Positions 33,129-43,089 of a stretch of 64,000 bases of DNA are shown piece by piece (the first letter of the stretch is position 1; every line of letters begins with the position of its first letter). The translations under genes were made by a program, and so were the position numbers. Under the pieces are notes generated by a model. That model was not told the DNA's origin. It saw only the letters and a list, made by a program, of their open reading frames with translations, and ran no database searches. Source of the DNA: Phaeotremella fagi (Eukaryota; Basidiomycota; Tremellomycetes; Tremellales; Phaeotremellaceae); contig BCHU01000008.1 in NCBI GenBank assembly GCA_001599715.1, positions 496,001 to 560,000 of the forward strand. The letters run 5' to 3'.

Positions 33129-35252
33129 ATGTCTAATACCCGTGGTCGACCTTCATCTCCAAATCCTGGTAGAGCTCCTTCACCAGGTCCACCATTTCCA
33201 CCATCTTACGCACGGTCCCGAATAGATAGATCACCATCCGTGGATCCGTTGAAACCGCAAAATCTAGTTCCACCACCAATTTTCCTTAGATCATCTTCAC
33301 CATCAACAGTTTCTTCCAAGGGAACCCTTAAAATCCATATTCCAGCATGGGGTATTGTTATCCTGAGACCACCGAGACGCTTGGAGCTTCATCCTTTAGA
33401 TGGAGGTATCGGAGGTCAACAACCACCCTCTGAAGATAAAGTCCTCACGGGGGCTTTGGAGGTCGTAATGAAAGAACGTAGACGGGTGCAAGCGATCTCC
33501 GTGGGTGTCATGAGTGTTTGTAAATTAAACATGGGAGAGGGTAGAGGTTGGGAAGAAGATGGCATCTTTGAAAGAGGAGTTGAGGTTCTTGGTGGTGATG
33601 CTGATGGGATTTGGTTGGAGAAGGGGAGTCAATCGTGAGTCCGTAATATCTTTCTTTGCTCATTCCTCCAGTTTCTCCTTTTCGATTCTGCTACCGGCTA
33701 CACTTGCTACCCATGATCATCATCAATGTGCAAGACTTTCTTACATGTTAACAGCAAAAGTCGAAGGGATCCCGTCAAAACCGTCATTCTTCAGAAAAGA
33801 TACTTCACCATCATCACCTGATATCCCTTTCAAGGAAGATTTCGACTCAGTGATAGCACGTTCCACAGAACTCGCTGCAGATCTCAGTCTTGGTAGACAG
33901 CTTTCTAGGACATCAATTGGATCTGGAATAGTACCATGTTCAAACCATCTAGGTGTCTCCTCACCATTATCGTGTCCTGACGATGGAGCTATAGTGTTTG
34001 GGGAAGGGTCGCCAACTCTGACAGGTTTGTATCACAGGCGACAATCGAACGAATCCCTCCAACGTCCTCCTCTGCTCTCACTCGGTAGTTCACCTCTAGC
34101 TAATGCTAATGACAAAGATGACGCTGCTTCCTTTGTTTCTGTTGGGACTATATCGGAATTCCCAAGAACTGAAAAAAATGGTTGGTTGAAAGGTGATCTG
34201 GTGGCTTCGAGAGGGTTAATAGTCCATGCCAATCCCTCGCCCAGTGGAGGTGTCTTTTCATTGGATATCAGGAAAGAAGGTTTCGTCGAGGGTCTTGGTG
34301 CTTGGCGATTCATGGTGTCTGCAGATGTCGTAGGTGTCAATATTGGTCATACACCGTCCCCTTCTAACCCCTTACAGTTCACTATCTCAGCGGTGATCCT
34401 ACTGTCCTTCAGTGTCCTCAAACCAGCCTCAACATGTTCCATCTTCTTCACAAGACTTCTCCTCACCCAATCATATGCCCTGACATCACCTCGTACTCCA
34501 AACGAAAAGCCATTCTCACCTGAACAACCCAGACACCATGTCCTGTATCAAGTCGGAAGAGCTCATAGATCAGGAGAGAGAACGCTCGACCACACGATCC
34601 CAGCACTTTGGAGAGGTGAACATGCAGGAGCAGAAAAGGATAAAGACTATGGTGAAGGTTGGAAAACTAGGGCTGTGGCCCGTATGCCTCCACACGAAAA
34701 GATTCGTCCGACGACCAATGAGGGGTATGTCAAGTTGAGGAACACTACTGATGATTATAGAACCATCACGCCGATTCGAGTCTCACATGAATTCCAACTT
34801 CAGGTATTTTACTCCGTTGAAGGTGAGACCGTAGCTGGTAAACCTGTAGAAGGTCCAGGTGAATTGAGAATGATGATGGTCAAACTGCCAATCACCGTTC
34901 CATCAGTAAGTTTAACCTCGAATCATGAACTCTAGCTAACTCTACACAGTGCTGCTGTACCAAAGAATCATTAAATCTACCAACCTACGAATCAACCAAC
35001 GATTCACAACAAGGAAACATTGACACTATTCTAAATAGTCCACCAACGAAACCTACCTGTGCATGTGGACATTCATTCGCTGAACTCAGCGAAGCGCAAA
35101 TGAGAAGGATGACTTTGGCCGAACAAGAGGAATCGACTTCTCCTGTCAACAGTCCACCTGATGAGGGGACTGAGAGGGAAAGAGCGAGATGGTTAAGACG
35201 AGAGGAAAAGGATAGGGAAGCTAGAAGTCTGAGTAGAAGTCGATATGATTAG
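33129..35252 (+). CDS. Alpha-arrestin-like trafficking adaptor
   Basis: Exons 33129-33634, 33672-34905, 34950-35252; 680 residues. The N-terminal half holds GTLKIHIPAWGIVILRPPRR and FSFSILLPATLATHDHHQCA, typical of the arrestin N domain. A long Ser-rich insert follows, then the C domain: RLLLTQSYALTSPRTP, VGRAHRSGERTLDHTIPALW, RVSHEFQLQVFYSVEG, and the late LNLPTYE segment. A PPSY motif at residues 24-27 fits a PY motif for a Rsp5-type ubiquitin ligase. Alpha-arrestins bring such ligases to plasma-membrane transporters; the target here is unknown. First intron is 37 nt. Confidence 0.85.
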
Positions 35253-35704
35253 AGGTTTACTTTCTGTTTCGTGTTAGATCTGTTTCGAGATATACATATG
35301 GTTTGCTTTACATTAAACATTATAGTACAGTACAAATACAATCTTTGTTTTGATATCTTTTCCTTTTCGGACGTTTTTTCTAAACTACTAATAACCTTAT
35401 TCGAATGTACAAGTACAGTAGTATATATTTATTGTATCTAGATCATCTTCTAGACGCGACGAGTTTCAACTGCTCTGTATTGTCCTCCCCGTAATCATAC
35501 GAGAATACTCTAAGCTTGAGAGCATGAATACGATGATCTAGACATCAACGTGGTTGCGGAGATGTTACATGCAAAGGAGGCTACAACAATGCAATGGTGA
35601 AGTTGACTACCTTTGTTTGAAAAGAAGGAAGGGAGAAGGCATGCATTTTCTACAGACTCGTGATAGGTGAACTTCATATCTTTCCTCACAACAAACCACC
35701 GATC
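35253..35704. other. Intergenic region
   Basis: 3' flank of the arrestin gene and promoter of the orphan gene at 35705. A/T-rich with short TACAGTA palindromes; nothing else seen. Confidence 0.6.
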
Positions 35705-36424
35705 ATGAATCAAGCTCTGGAAGACGACGAATTCTCTCTGAAGGAAATATGCGTTTGGGGACCACTCACCGAAAGTCAGAAGGAATTTGTTGGTAGAGAA
35801 AATTGCATTTTAGCTAACGACACAGTCCACTTAATTCAGGCTCTTCAAGATTTCGAAGATACATTCGAAAAACTATCCAGCTATAATTCGACAACATTCT
35901 CAAAGGAAGAGAAGGAGGAGCTACTGAAAGACGTTTCTGAGGAGAGAACATATCTGTTGAGGCAGTTTACAGACCGTCATTTCGCATGTAGAGAGCCTAC
36001 CGTAATCGAACGTCAAGAAGAGCAATTAAGTTCGCTTGCATCATTTGAAGATTTGGTTAGTTGGGTAAACGCTACTCGTTTACAATGCTTTGACGCCGAT
36101 CCGGACCTCATAGATCCTTGTGTAGCATACTTCGATGGCTTAGATGGGGATCAGCTTCAAGACGCTGTTCGTGATATTGCTAGAACAATACAAAGCACTC
36201 TACTACTCAATGGCTTAAGAACCGCAACTGTGTCTACTCGATTCATCAAATCGCTTCATCCCGATGTTAGAAAAGAGCTGGTCGAGAAGTTTGAAGCCGA
36301 AAACACCTTATGGTTCTTAATACCGACTCGTGATAAATGGAGGACGTTGACTAGACAGTCTGTAGATCCAAATTTTTTGTATTTCCCGGCTTTTACTTTG
36401 AGAGCGGGTGAGAGAAGGGACTGA
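35705..36424 (+). CDS. Orphan protein, intact member of the paralogue pair flanking the oxidase
   Basis: Single exon from the ATG at 35705, 239 residues. The N-terminal block DDEFSLKEICVWGPLTESQK is repeated as DDEFSLNSILTWGPLTSRQR in the gene at 39587. Other shared features are an acidic helical middle, a DxxDPC..(Y/H)..GL(D/N) segment, NGLR before the last third, and a YFPAFTL ending matched by YFPTFLL. No family, signal peptide or membrane helix is recognised; it appears soluble and helical. The upstream in-frame codons up to 35660 lack an ATG. Confidence 0.75.
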   Translation: MNQALEDDEFSLKEICVWGPLTESQKEFVGRENCILANDTVHLIQALQDFEDTFEKLSSYNSTTFSKEEKEELLKDVSEERTYLLRQFTDRHFACREPTVIERQEEQLSSLASFEDLVSWVNATRLQCFDADPDLIDPCVAYFDGLDGDQLQDAVRDIARTIQSTLLLNGLRTATVSTRFIKSLHPDVRKELVEKFEAENTLWFLIPTRDKWRTLTRQSVDPNFLYFPAFTLRAGERRD

Positions 36425-37005
36425 GGAACTAGTCGTGAAGTGGTTGATTAGGAAAGTTTATGATGAGTCCGTACAAAAAAAATAGCAGTAAATATGTAGA
36501 TCAGTCGTTATTCGGTTACACTCGATGACATTGCTGGTGTGCCGATTGTTTGTGGGCCCGTAAAGAATTTTGCGAATCAAGTAACCATTCTTGATAATCT
36601 TGGAGACAATTGTGGATTTCAGTAGCTGGAATCCTATCCTGCCAGGATTTGTTAAGCATTACCGTACCGTACATACTGTAACGTCAATGCCATGTCCGAT
36701 TTGCCTCATGCCACTAAAAAACCAGTCATTTCTTTCTGTTTCTCGAATCACATACATACTTCCAACTTACAGAAGCTCCATCTTCAGAGCTCTATCTTGA
36801 ACTTCTCAACTTGACCTGTTCAGCACCATTTCGTGGAATTAGAAGACCTCAATTTCACTTAACGAATGCATCTCTGACGTCATGCTAACTTCCTGTAGAA
36901 AGTAGTACCAAGTGGTGACCGGGAAGGCCGAATGAGACATTTTCTATAAGTAAGTTGCCAAGCAATTGGAATTCGCTTCTTCAATCTCAACCAAGAGTCA
37001 TTAAA
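36425..37005. other. Intergenic region upstream of the multicopper oxidase
   Basis: About 580 bp of promoter and 3' flank. TACCGTACCGTACATACTGTA near 36660 is a short repeat/palindrome. No exon seen. Confidence 0.6.
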
Positions 37006-39016
37006 ATGCTCGCATCACTATTGACGATCCTCTCGATCTCCGTTGGTTTCGTAGCAGCTTGGCAACCTGATTACATCTTACGTATCAACCAAACGACGTT
37101 GTACCAAGATTGTACGCCGAGAGTATCGGCAGTCATCAATGGTGAGCCGAGCTTTGTGAAACGAATGTATCAAACGCTGACTTTGTGATAGGAACAAGTC
37201 CAGGACCTCTACTAACATTCCAAGAAGGAGAACATTACTGGGTCAGAGTGTTCAACGATTTTCCTGATCAAAACACCACTATCCATTTCCATGGCTTTTC
37301 TCAATACACCACACCTTTCTCAGATGGTACACCACTAGCCTCCGGTTGGCCGATACCCCCAGGACATTTTTATGACTATGAATTTCAATTAGAAGAAGGG
37401 TTCTATGGAACGTATTGGTAAGTGCTTTTATGACATCTGATTCCTGTCTAATGGTTCTAGGTACCATTCCCATGTCGATTTTCAAGTTGTCACGGCTCAA
37501 GGTCCAGTCATCGTTCAACAACGAAATCAAACACATTGCCCTGTGACATATGACGAAGATATCGTCATGATGATGAGCGATTACTATCATGCAGACGACG
37601 CTACACTCAAAGCAGGGGTACTCAACACGACGGTCTTTGGATGGACTAACGAGCCCAACAATATTCTTGTAAACGGTAATGCATTGGGTCAATGCAATCA
37701 AACTGCTTTGAAAGCTGGACAACAATGTGGAACTTGTGGTAACAACGTTCAGACTATCAAACCTGGAAAGAAATATCGTGTTAGAGTCATTGGTTCCACT
37801 ATCCTTTCTTATTTGGGTATGGCATTGGAAGGACACAAAATGACTTTATTTGAGGTTGACGTGAGTATGGCAAAAGGGATTCGGCTGACAATTAGGGAAC
37901 GTATGTTGAACCAAAACAGATCGACAGTTTGGAGATAGCTGTTGGCCAACGTTATTCCGTTCTTATCGAAACACTGGACCAACCTAATAAGACTGATTAT
38001 TTCTGGCGAATCAGGACAATGTGGAGACCGACGAGGGTGAATGGCACTTCCATCTGGCGATACGGAGATTCGAACGAAACAAAGTCAACAGTCCCCGCTC
38101 CAACGAATCTCAATCAGACTGTTCTTCTACCAAACGAAACTTTTGGTTGGGTTTCAGACCAACTTTCACCTTGGGAATATGGGGATTATCCCCCTGCACA
38201 GAGTGAGGTCTCACGAACCATCGTACTAAACGGTCAACAACTTGTCGATGGTCAAGGTTTCCGATGGTCAGTCAATAATTTCTTGAACAACTCCACGATG
38301 CCTGCCACACCGTATTTGGTATCATTCTATCAAGAAAGTCAAGCGGAAAGAAAACCAAACTATACTGCGGCATTCGCTAACGGAGGCAGAGATCCTGGTT
38401 CAAACACCTACCCCGCGAAACTCGGTGAAGTCCTAGATATAGTCATTCAGAATCATGCTGGTCCAACTTCTGGAATGGTAGAAAGTCATCCTTGGCATTC
38501 TCATGGTCAAAAATATTGGGACATGGGTGGAGGTCTTGGTAATTTCTCTTACGCTGGTTTGAACCAATCACTATCTGCACGTACTACTGGTCAGCCCTTC
38601 AAAAGAGATACTTCAGTGGCTTATTCTGGACCGGGAGCTTCGTATAACTCGTCGATTATCTCTGATTTCGGTGCTGGTGGTTGGCGGTTATTTAGAATCA
38701 GAGAGGAAGATCCGTAAGTGGCAGCTTATTTATTGAATTTGTGGCTCACGTTGAATCAGAGGTGCATGGTTGATTCACTGTCATATCACTGCTCATCAGG
38801 TCATGGGTATGCAGACGTTGTTCATGTATGGGGTAAGTGCTTGATTGAAATACATTGAATCGATGTTTGACGCAACGGCAGGCTGAAAATCTACCCGATA
38901 TCCCTCAAAGTCTTTTCCAGGAGGTCTCAACTTTTGGAGGAGGAGCATTCGGAAACGCGACATACGACGATGAAATCGTCCCCCGTAGTTACTTTGAGAC
39001 AATCGCAGGAGTGTGA
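37006..39016 (+). CDS. Secreted multicopper oxidase (laccase / ascorbate-oxidase-like)
   Basis: Exons 37006-37141, 37192-37417, 37461-37860, 37896-38713, 38760-38832, 38882-39016; 595 residues. A signal peptide is evident (MLASLLTILSISVGFVAAW). All four copper motifs are present: HFHG (His77, His79), WYHSH (His123, His125), HPWHSHG (His452, His455, His457) and HCHITAHQVMGM (His533, Cys534, His535, His539, axial Met544). Three cupredoxin domains of normal length and many N-glycosylation sequons are seen. There is no C-terminal membrane anchor, so it is not a Fet3-type ferroxidase; oxidation of phenols or similar substrates outside the cell is likely. The intron at 37861-37895 is 35 nt; using a later acceptor would delete GTYVEPKQ. 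Flanked by two members of an orphan family. Confidence 0.93.
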
Positions 39017-39586
39017 AAATTGTTGTAAAATATGCTGATCCAGATGAAAATGTTATTTGTTGCTCTCGAGCGGAATGTCTTCTCAATTACATAAAAGGGT
39101 TCACATCCTTTGATGCCAATATCGTTAGCTGTCAAACAGATCCAGGTCGAGCTGGAGCTTGCTTATTGTACTTCAGTACTTCATTGCGAAGCTTGATTTA
39201 GCCACCACTGTATCCTTTCACCTACTGCAATGGAAGCTTCTGTGATCATCGTCCAACGGGACATCATACTTATTTGTCGACTTCCCCATCGCCAGTATAT
39301 CCTTGTCGACCGTAGGCACAGTATCGAAAACGCTGAGAGAAGGGTTTGATTGTGAGAAAGCGGCTTATTATGGAAATCCAAATCGTGATTTCAATATCCA
39401 GGACGAGACGCGAACCAATCAGAAGTATGAAGTATTCATCATCGAAGGCATTACGAGATTCTCCCGCCCCCAAGGTTACATCCTTCCTTCCATTCCAAAA
39501 AAAAACTTCTTTTCCGTCCAAGACAAAAACTCCATTCAAACCTCTTCTTCCTCAACTTATTCATTCTAACTGTCAGCTCAGATAAT
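39017..39586. other. Intergenic region between oxidase and orphan paralogue
   Basis: About 570 bp with no supported exon; ends in an A/C-rich and C/T-rich leader before the ATG at 39587. Confidence 0.6.
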
Positions 39587-40353
39587 ATGGAAAATTCAGA
39601 CGACGACGAATTCTCCTTGAACTCTATCCTCACTTGGGGACCCCTCACATCAAGACAAAGAGAACTCGATGGCGAGAGGAAATGCTGTGTAAGCCAAGTG
39701 TTGCTTTCCTCGAACCGTGAATTTGATTGCCTTGAACATTACACCAGAAAATTGGAGGACGAGAACATCGAAGAAACCCATTTCAAATCTTCTGAGATCG
39801 TTGGTCAAGTACATCGCAGGATAGTCAACCAACTCTGGACATTCAACAATCTTCACCGCAAAATCCATAAAATCAATCAGAACGGTCAAATCGAGGGTGT
39901 CTGGTCATGGTCTTCCAGATACTCTAGCACTACCGCCGAGTTGATAGGATTAATTAGATGGAAGCATGAAGAATGTACCCACATAAATATCGAGGCGGGT
40001 GATCCTTGTCAAACTCACTTGAGGGGTTTAAACCATGAGCAACGACTCGAAGCTTACCAAGACATCGCCAACCGGTTCCAACAAAATTTATTCCACAACG
40101 GTCTTCGTATTGCCCATCAATACAGCCAGCTCATTTCCTCACTTAAAAATCTAAGCAAAAAAGGTTCTTCGAGAAATGGCAGAAGCTCGCAGCTGAGGAT
40201 GATATATATCCAACATCCGAACATACTCGAAGACTGGCCCACGAGATGATGGACGGTGATAATGTTTACTTTCCTACTTTTTTGTTGGCTCCAATTTGTG
40301 AAAGAAAAAGAAAATCGAAAGATGGAACAGAAAGTGATTTGGAAGAGTCGTAG
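39587..40353 (+). pseudogene. Second member of the orphan pair, frameshifted near the 3' end
   Basis: The ATG at 39587 opens a frame related to the gene at 35705 (shared DDEFSL..I..WGPLT start, NGLR segment). The frame as sequenced stops at 40249 after an unrelated tail. The conserved ending resumes in another frame just after the six-A run at about 40157-40162: FFEKWQKLAAEDD, then NVYFPTFLLAPICERK, to a TAG at 40351-40353. This matches the YFPAFTL end of the intact copy. A one-base loss in the A run, or a sequencing error there, explains the break. Without it the protein would be about 255 residues. No function known. Confidence 0.6.
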
Positions 40354-40674
40354 ATCAGTACAAGCAGCTACTACTTAACGACAGATGTAGATTTATGGAT
40401 GTAATTTTGAACCACTTTCAATGGGTTTTTTTCGTTTGAACGCTTTCCCTCGCATATAGTGTATTGCACGTTCACAGCAAGGTTGCATATTGGAACCCCA
40501 AGGTTGAAAGGATAATGCGTAGCTTTTTTTCGACGATGACTTGAGGAATAATTTGATGAACGACATGGGGACAATAGTTGACCATTTTACGAAAAGTTCG
40601 GATCTCGAAATTGATTTCTGATTGGTGAGCCATCCAAATGATAATCAATGCATAACAACCCCAACACTTCCTCT
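40354..40674. other. Convergent intergenic region
   Basis: 3' flanks of the orphan gene (plus) and NDUFA12 (minus). Nothing recognised. Confidence 0.6.
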
Positions 40675-41372
40675 CTACTTCTCAACAGGTGCACCGCGTG
40701 GTTTAACAACAGGATCCCAAGCTGCGATCTTTGGTGTGGTAGTCGAATATGTCTTGAAAGCTGCCCTTGTACCAGTAAGATTCTCTCTGTAAGGCTGTAG
40801 GGGTCATCAGCATTAAACTGACAAATCCTTGACATAAAGTCGTATATCCTTCATTCCTAAAATCAGAACTCACAGTCATCCATGGTGGAGTACTTTGCTT
40901 CATAATTGGATCTTCTGAGGGTGGATCTTTCCTAATATGCGTAATCCAAGAATGCCATTCAGGTGGGACTTGAGAAGCGTTAAAATCATCTTGAGAATAA
41001 TCGACCCATCTCTGACGTCCTGTAATCCAGTGCTTAATTTGAGATTACGGGAGGTGTTAAGGAAAAATGAATTTACCTGGAACTTCTTCCGTCCAATTGT
41101 AGTTTTCGAAATATCTGTTACCGAATTGATCTTTGCCTACTAGTGTACCTTTCTTCGCGTCACCGATATATCTGAGGTTCATTGGTTAATAAGTCCATTC
41201 CATAGAAAGAGGTTGGATGAATAGACGACGAATGAAAATGAGAGCATTTCGTTTCAAATGTGACCGCCTCCGTTTCCCTCCTGATTTCAAAAATAAGTAC
41301 TCACGTCATCATCCTGAACCATTCTTTGAATCCAGATTCACGAAAGTGTTTGAACGTTCTTGCTAAAGACAT
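40675..41372 (-). CDS. NDUFA12: Complex I accessory subunit NDUFA12 (B17.2)
   Basis: Minus-strand exons 41372-41305, 41171-41077, 41019-40874, 40794-40675; 142 residues, normal for the family. Motifs: KKGTLVGKDQFGNRYFEN, the WVDY..D..ASQVPPEWHSW block, and TPPWMTPYRENLTGTRAAFK. It is an accessory subunit of mitochondrial NADH:ubiquinone oxidoreductase on the matrix side. The first intron is 133 nt, long for this window. Presence of the gene implies the organism keeps a proton-pumping complex I. Confidence 0.94.
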
Positions 41373-41752
41373 GATGATTGGAGTCGATTGAAATGTTGTT
41401 GTCTAGTGTTGTTGGAGATATCTCGAGGTAAGCTTAAGACGGAACTTCGGACTTCGGAATCAATTTCACAAGTGGCACGCTGTTTGAGTGGTAGATCATG
41501 AGTTTGTACTGTTAGGTTGGTGAAAACTAATATACACTGCAAACGTTGCGATAATAGTCTTAGCGGATTTGGAGTGCTCGGTGAGAATAGCAGTTTGCAT
41601 GATACACCATGCATTTGTGGGTAAAGGAAGAATGCATGAAAGTGGAGACAAAGAATTCCATCAACGGATGTCTAGTCTGAATAGCCAAATCAACGTAAAA
41701 TCTCATATAATCGTTATTAATAGTTTATAATCGTTATTAATGGTTAATGGTA
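41373..41752. other. Intergenic region with A/T-rich repeat
   Basis: Promoter of NDUFA12 and 3' flank of ISA1. Contains tandem A/T-rich units at 41705-41746. No exon seen. Confidence 0.6.
41705..41746. repeat. Short A/T-rich tandem repeat
   Basis: ATAATCGTTATTAATAGTTT is followed by ATAATCGTTATTAATGGTTA, two near-identical 20-22 nt units just beyond the ISA1 stop. Could serve the 3' end; no known element. Confidence 0.7.
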
Positions 41753-42581
41753 TTAATGCTCGATATTGACTACAAAATAGTCAGCACCGATTCATCCCAT
41801 AAGAGAAAGAGATAACTCACAACTCTCCCCACAACCACAAGTATCTACCACATTTGGATTATCAAACACGAAACCCGCCGATAATCTATTATCTCTCCAA
41901 TCCATTTTACTACCGATGATGCTGAATAACGCTTTTGAATCGATCAAAACCTTGACACCGTCTTGCTCGACGATTTCATCGAATCGACCACCTGGAGGAG
42001 GGACGTAATCGAGATGATAAGCCATACCTGCACAACCTCTTGTTTTCACCCCGATTCGTAAGAGACGAGGTTCTGTTGGTGAAGAGATCAGATCACGTAA
42101 ACGGGATATTGCGGCGGGGGTCTGAAGTTGTGGTAAAAGTTTGAGTAATGTTGTTTAGGGGGAATGAAGGAAAAATCAACGATTTGTCAGCAATCTTGTA
42201 GCATCCAAGAAATTGTCGAAAACTTACCATTGAAATAGCAGCTTTCTTTGATTTGATAGCGACTTTTCGTTTAGGCGAGGTATCTTTCACAGCATGATCC
42301 AACTCTTTCCCCTTGCCTTTCCCCTTGATGTCAGACACAGAATCAACTGAACCAGAATACATAGGTGGAGGCATTCCTTCAAATCCACTGACGCTATCTG
42401 TGGTCTGGGCTAAGCCGTAGATCTTTCTTTTCGGTGGTAAAGATGATGAGGAAGATGAAGATGAGAATCGAATGAACGCATTTGATGATTTTGATGTTGA
42501 TTGAAGAGGGGTGGAGAAGATTGATGGTGGAAGGTGAGGGATGTGGTGTGAGAGATGGCGTGTTGCGAATGTCAAGGACAT
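41753..42581 (-). CDS. ISA1: Mitochondrial iron-sulfur assembly protein Isa1 (A-type carrier)
   Basis: Minus-strand exons 42581-42228, 42121-41821, 41769-41753; 223 residues. The N-terminus is Ser/Arg-rich, fitting a mitochondrial presequence, followed by a disordered Lys/Gly-rich stretch. The A-type domain has TPAAISRLRDLI, GVKTRGCAGMAYHLDY and the CGCGESF ending, giving the three conserved cysteines. The last exon is 17 nt and supplies FNIEH; without it the frame would replace the conserved Phe after CGCGES. The protein helps mature mitochondrial [4Fe-4S] enzymes. First intron is 106 nt. Confidence 0.93.
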
Positions 42582-43089
42582 TCTGGTGTTGGTTTGAAGT
42601 TAAGAAGAGGAGTGTTTGGGGTGGATACGAAAGAAAAGATAGAGATGAGTGATATCTAATGGGGATAATGTTAATGTACAAATTGATGTAAACGGAGAAG
42701 ATCGGAAAGAGTAAGCAACACTCAAGAAATTGGAATTGGCTAAGTGGCAACGGGATCAAATTGCTGACTCCTACAGGCATCCTGATTGGCTAGTCGGGGG
42801 GCCTTAGCTTGATATCGACTTTGACCTAGGAGGTTGCTGGCTGTACGAGCAACTGTCAAAGGTGATGTCGAGTGAAGTGATAGCATGCTATCTAGGGCAA
42901 CTCCAAGATGCTACAGGTCTTGCAAGTATAGAAGATGTCCTTTGCCGTGATTTCCCGTCTGACATCGTTGTTCTTTAGACACAGTAAAAATGAAATGAGG
43001 TAAATGTATACATTCGCTTATTCAATTCTTTGTTACAGTCTCATCCCTTTGACCTTCATAAATACCCCAGTTCTCAGTCCAGATGTCAA
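42582..43089. other. Intergenic region between ISA1 and the NRPS-like gene
   Basis: About 510 bp; promoter of ISA1 and 3' flank of the next minus-strand gene. No exon seen. Confidence 0.6.

Noticed and set aside
34370..34500. An alternative frame in the arrestin gene with helical text near 34400-34480.
   Set aside because: The frame giving RLLLTQSYALTSPRTP matches the arrestin C domain and needs no intron.
37279..37836. 185-residue minus-strand frame.
   Set aside because: Fully antisense to multicopper oxidase exons that carry the copper motifs.
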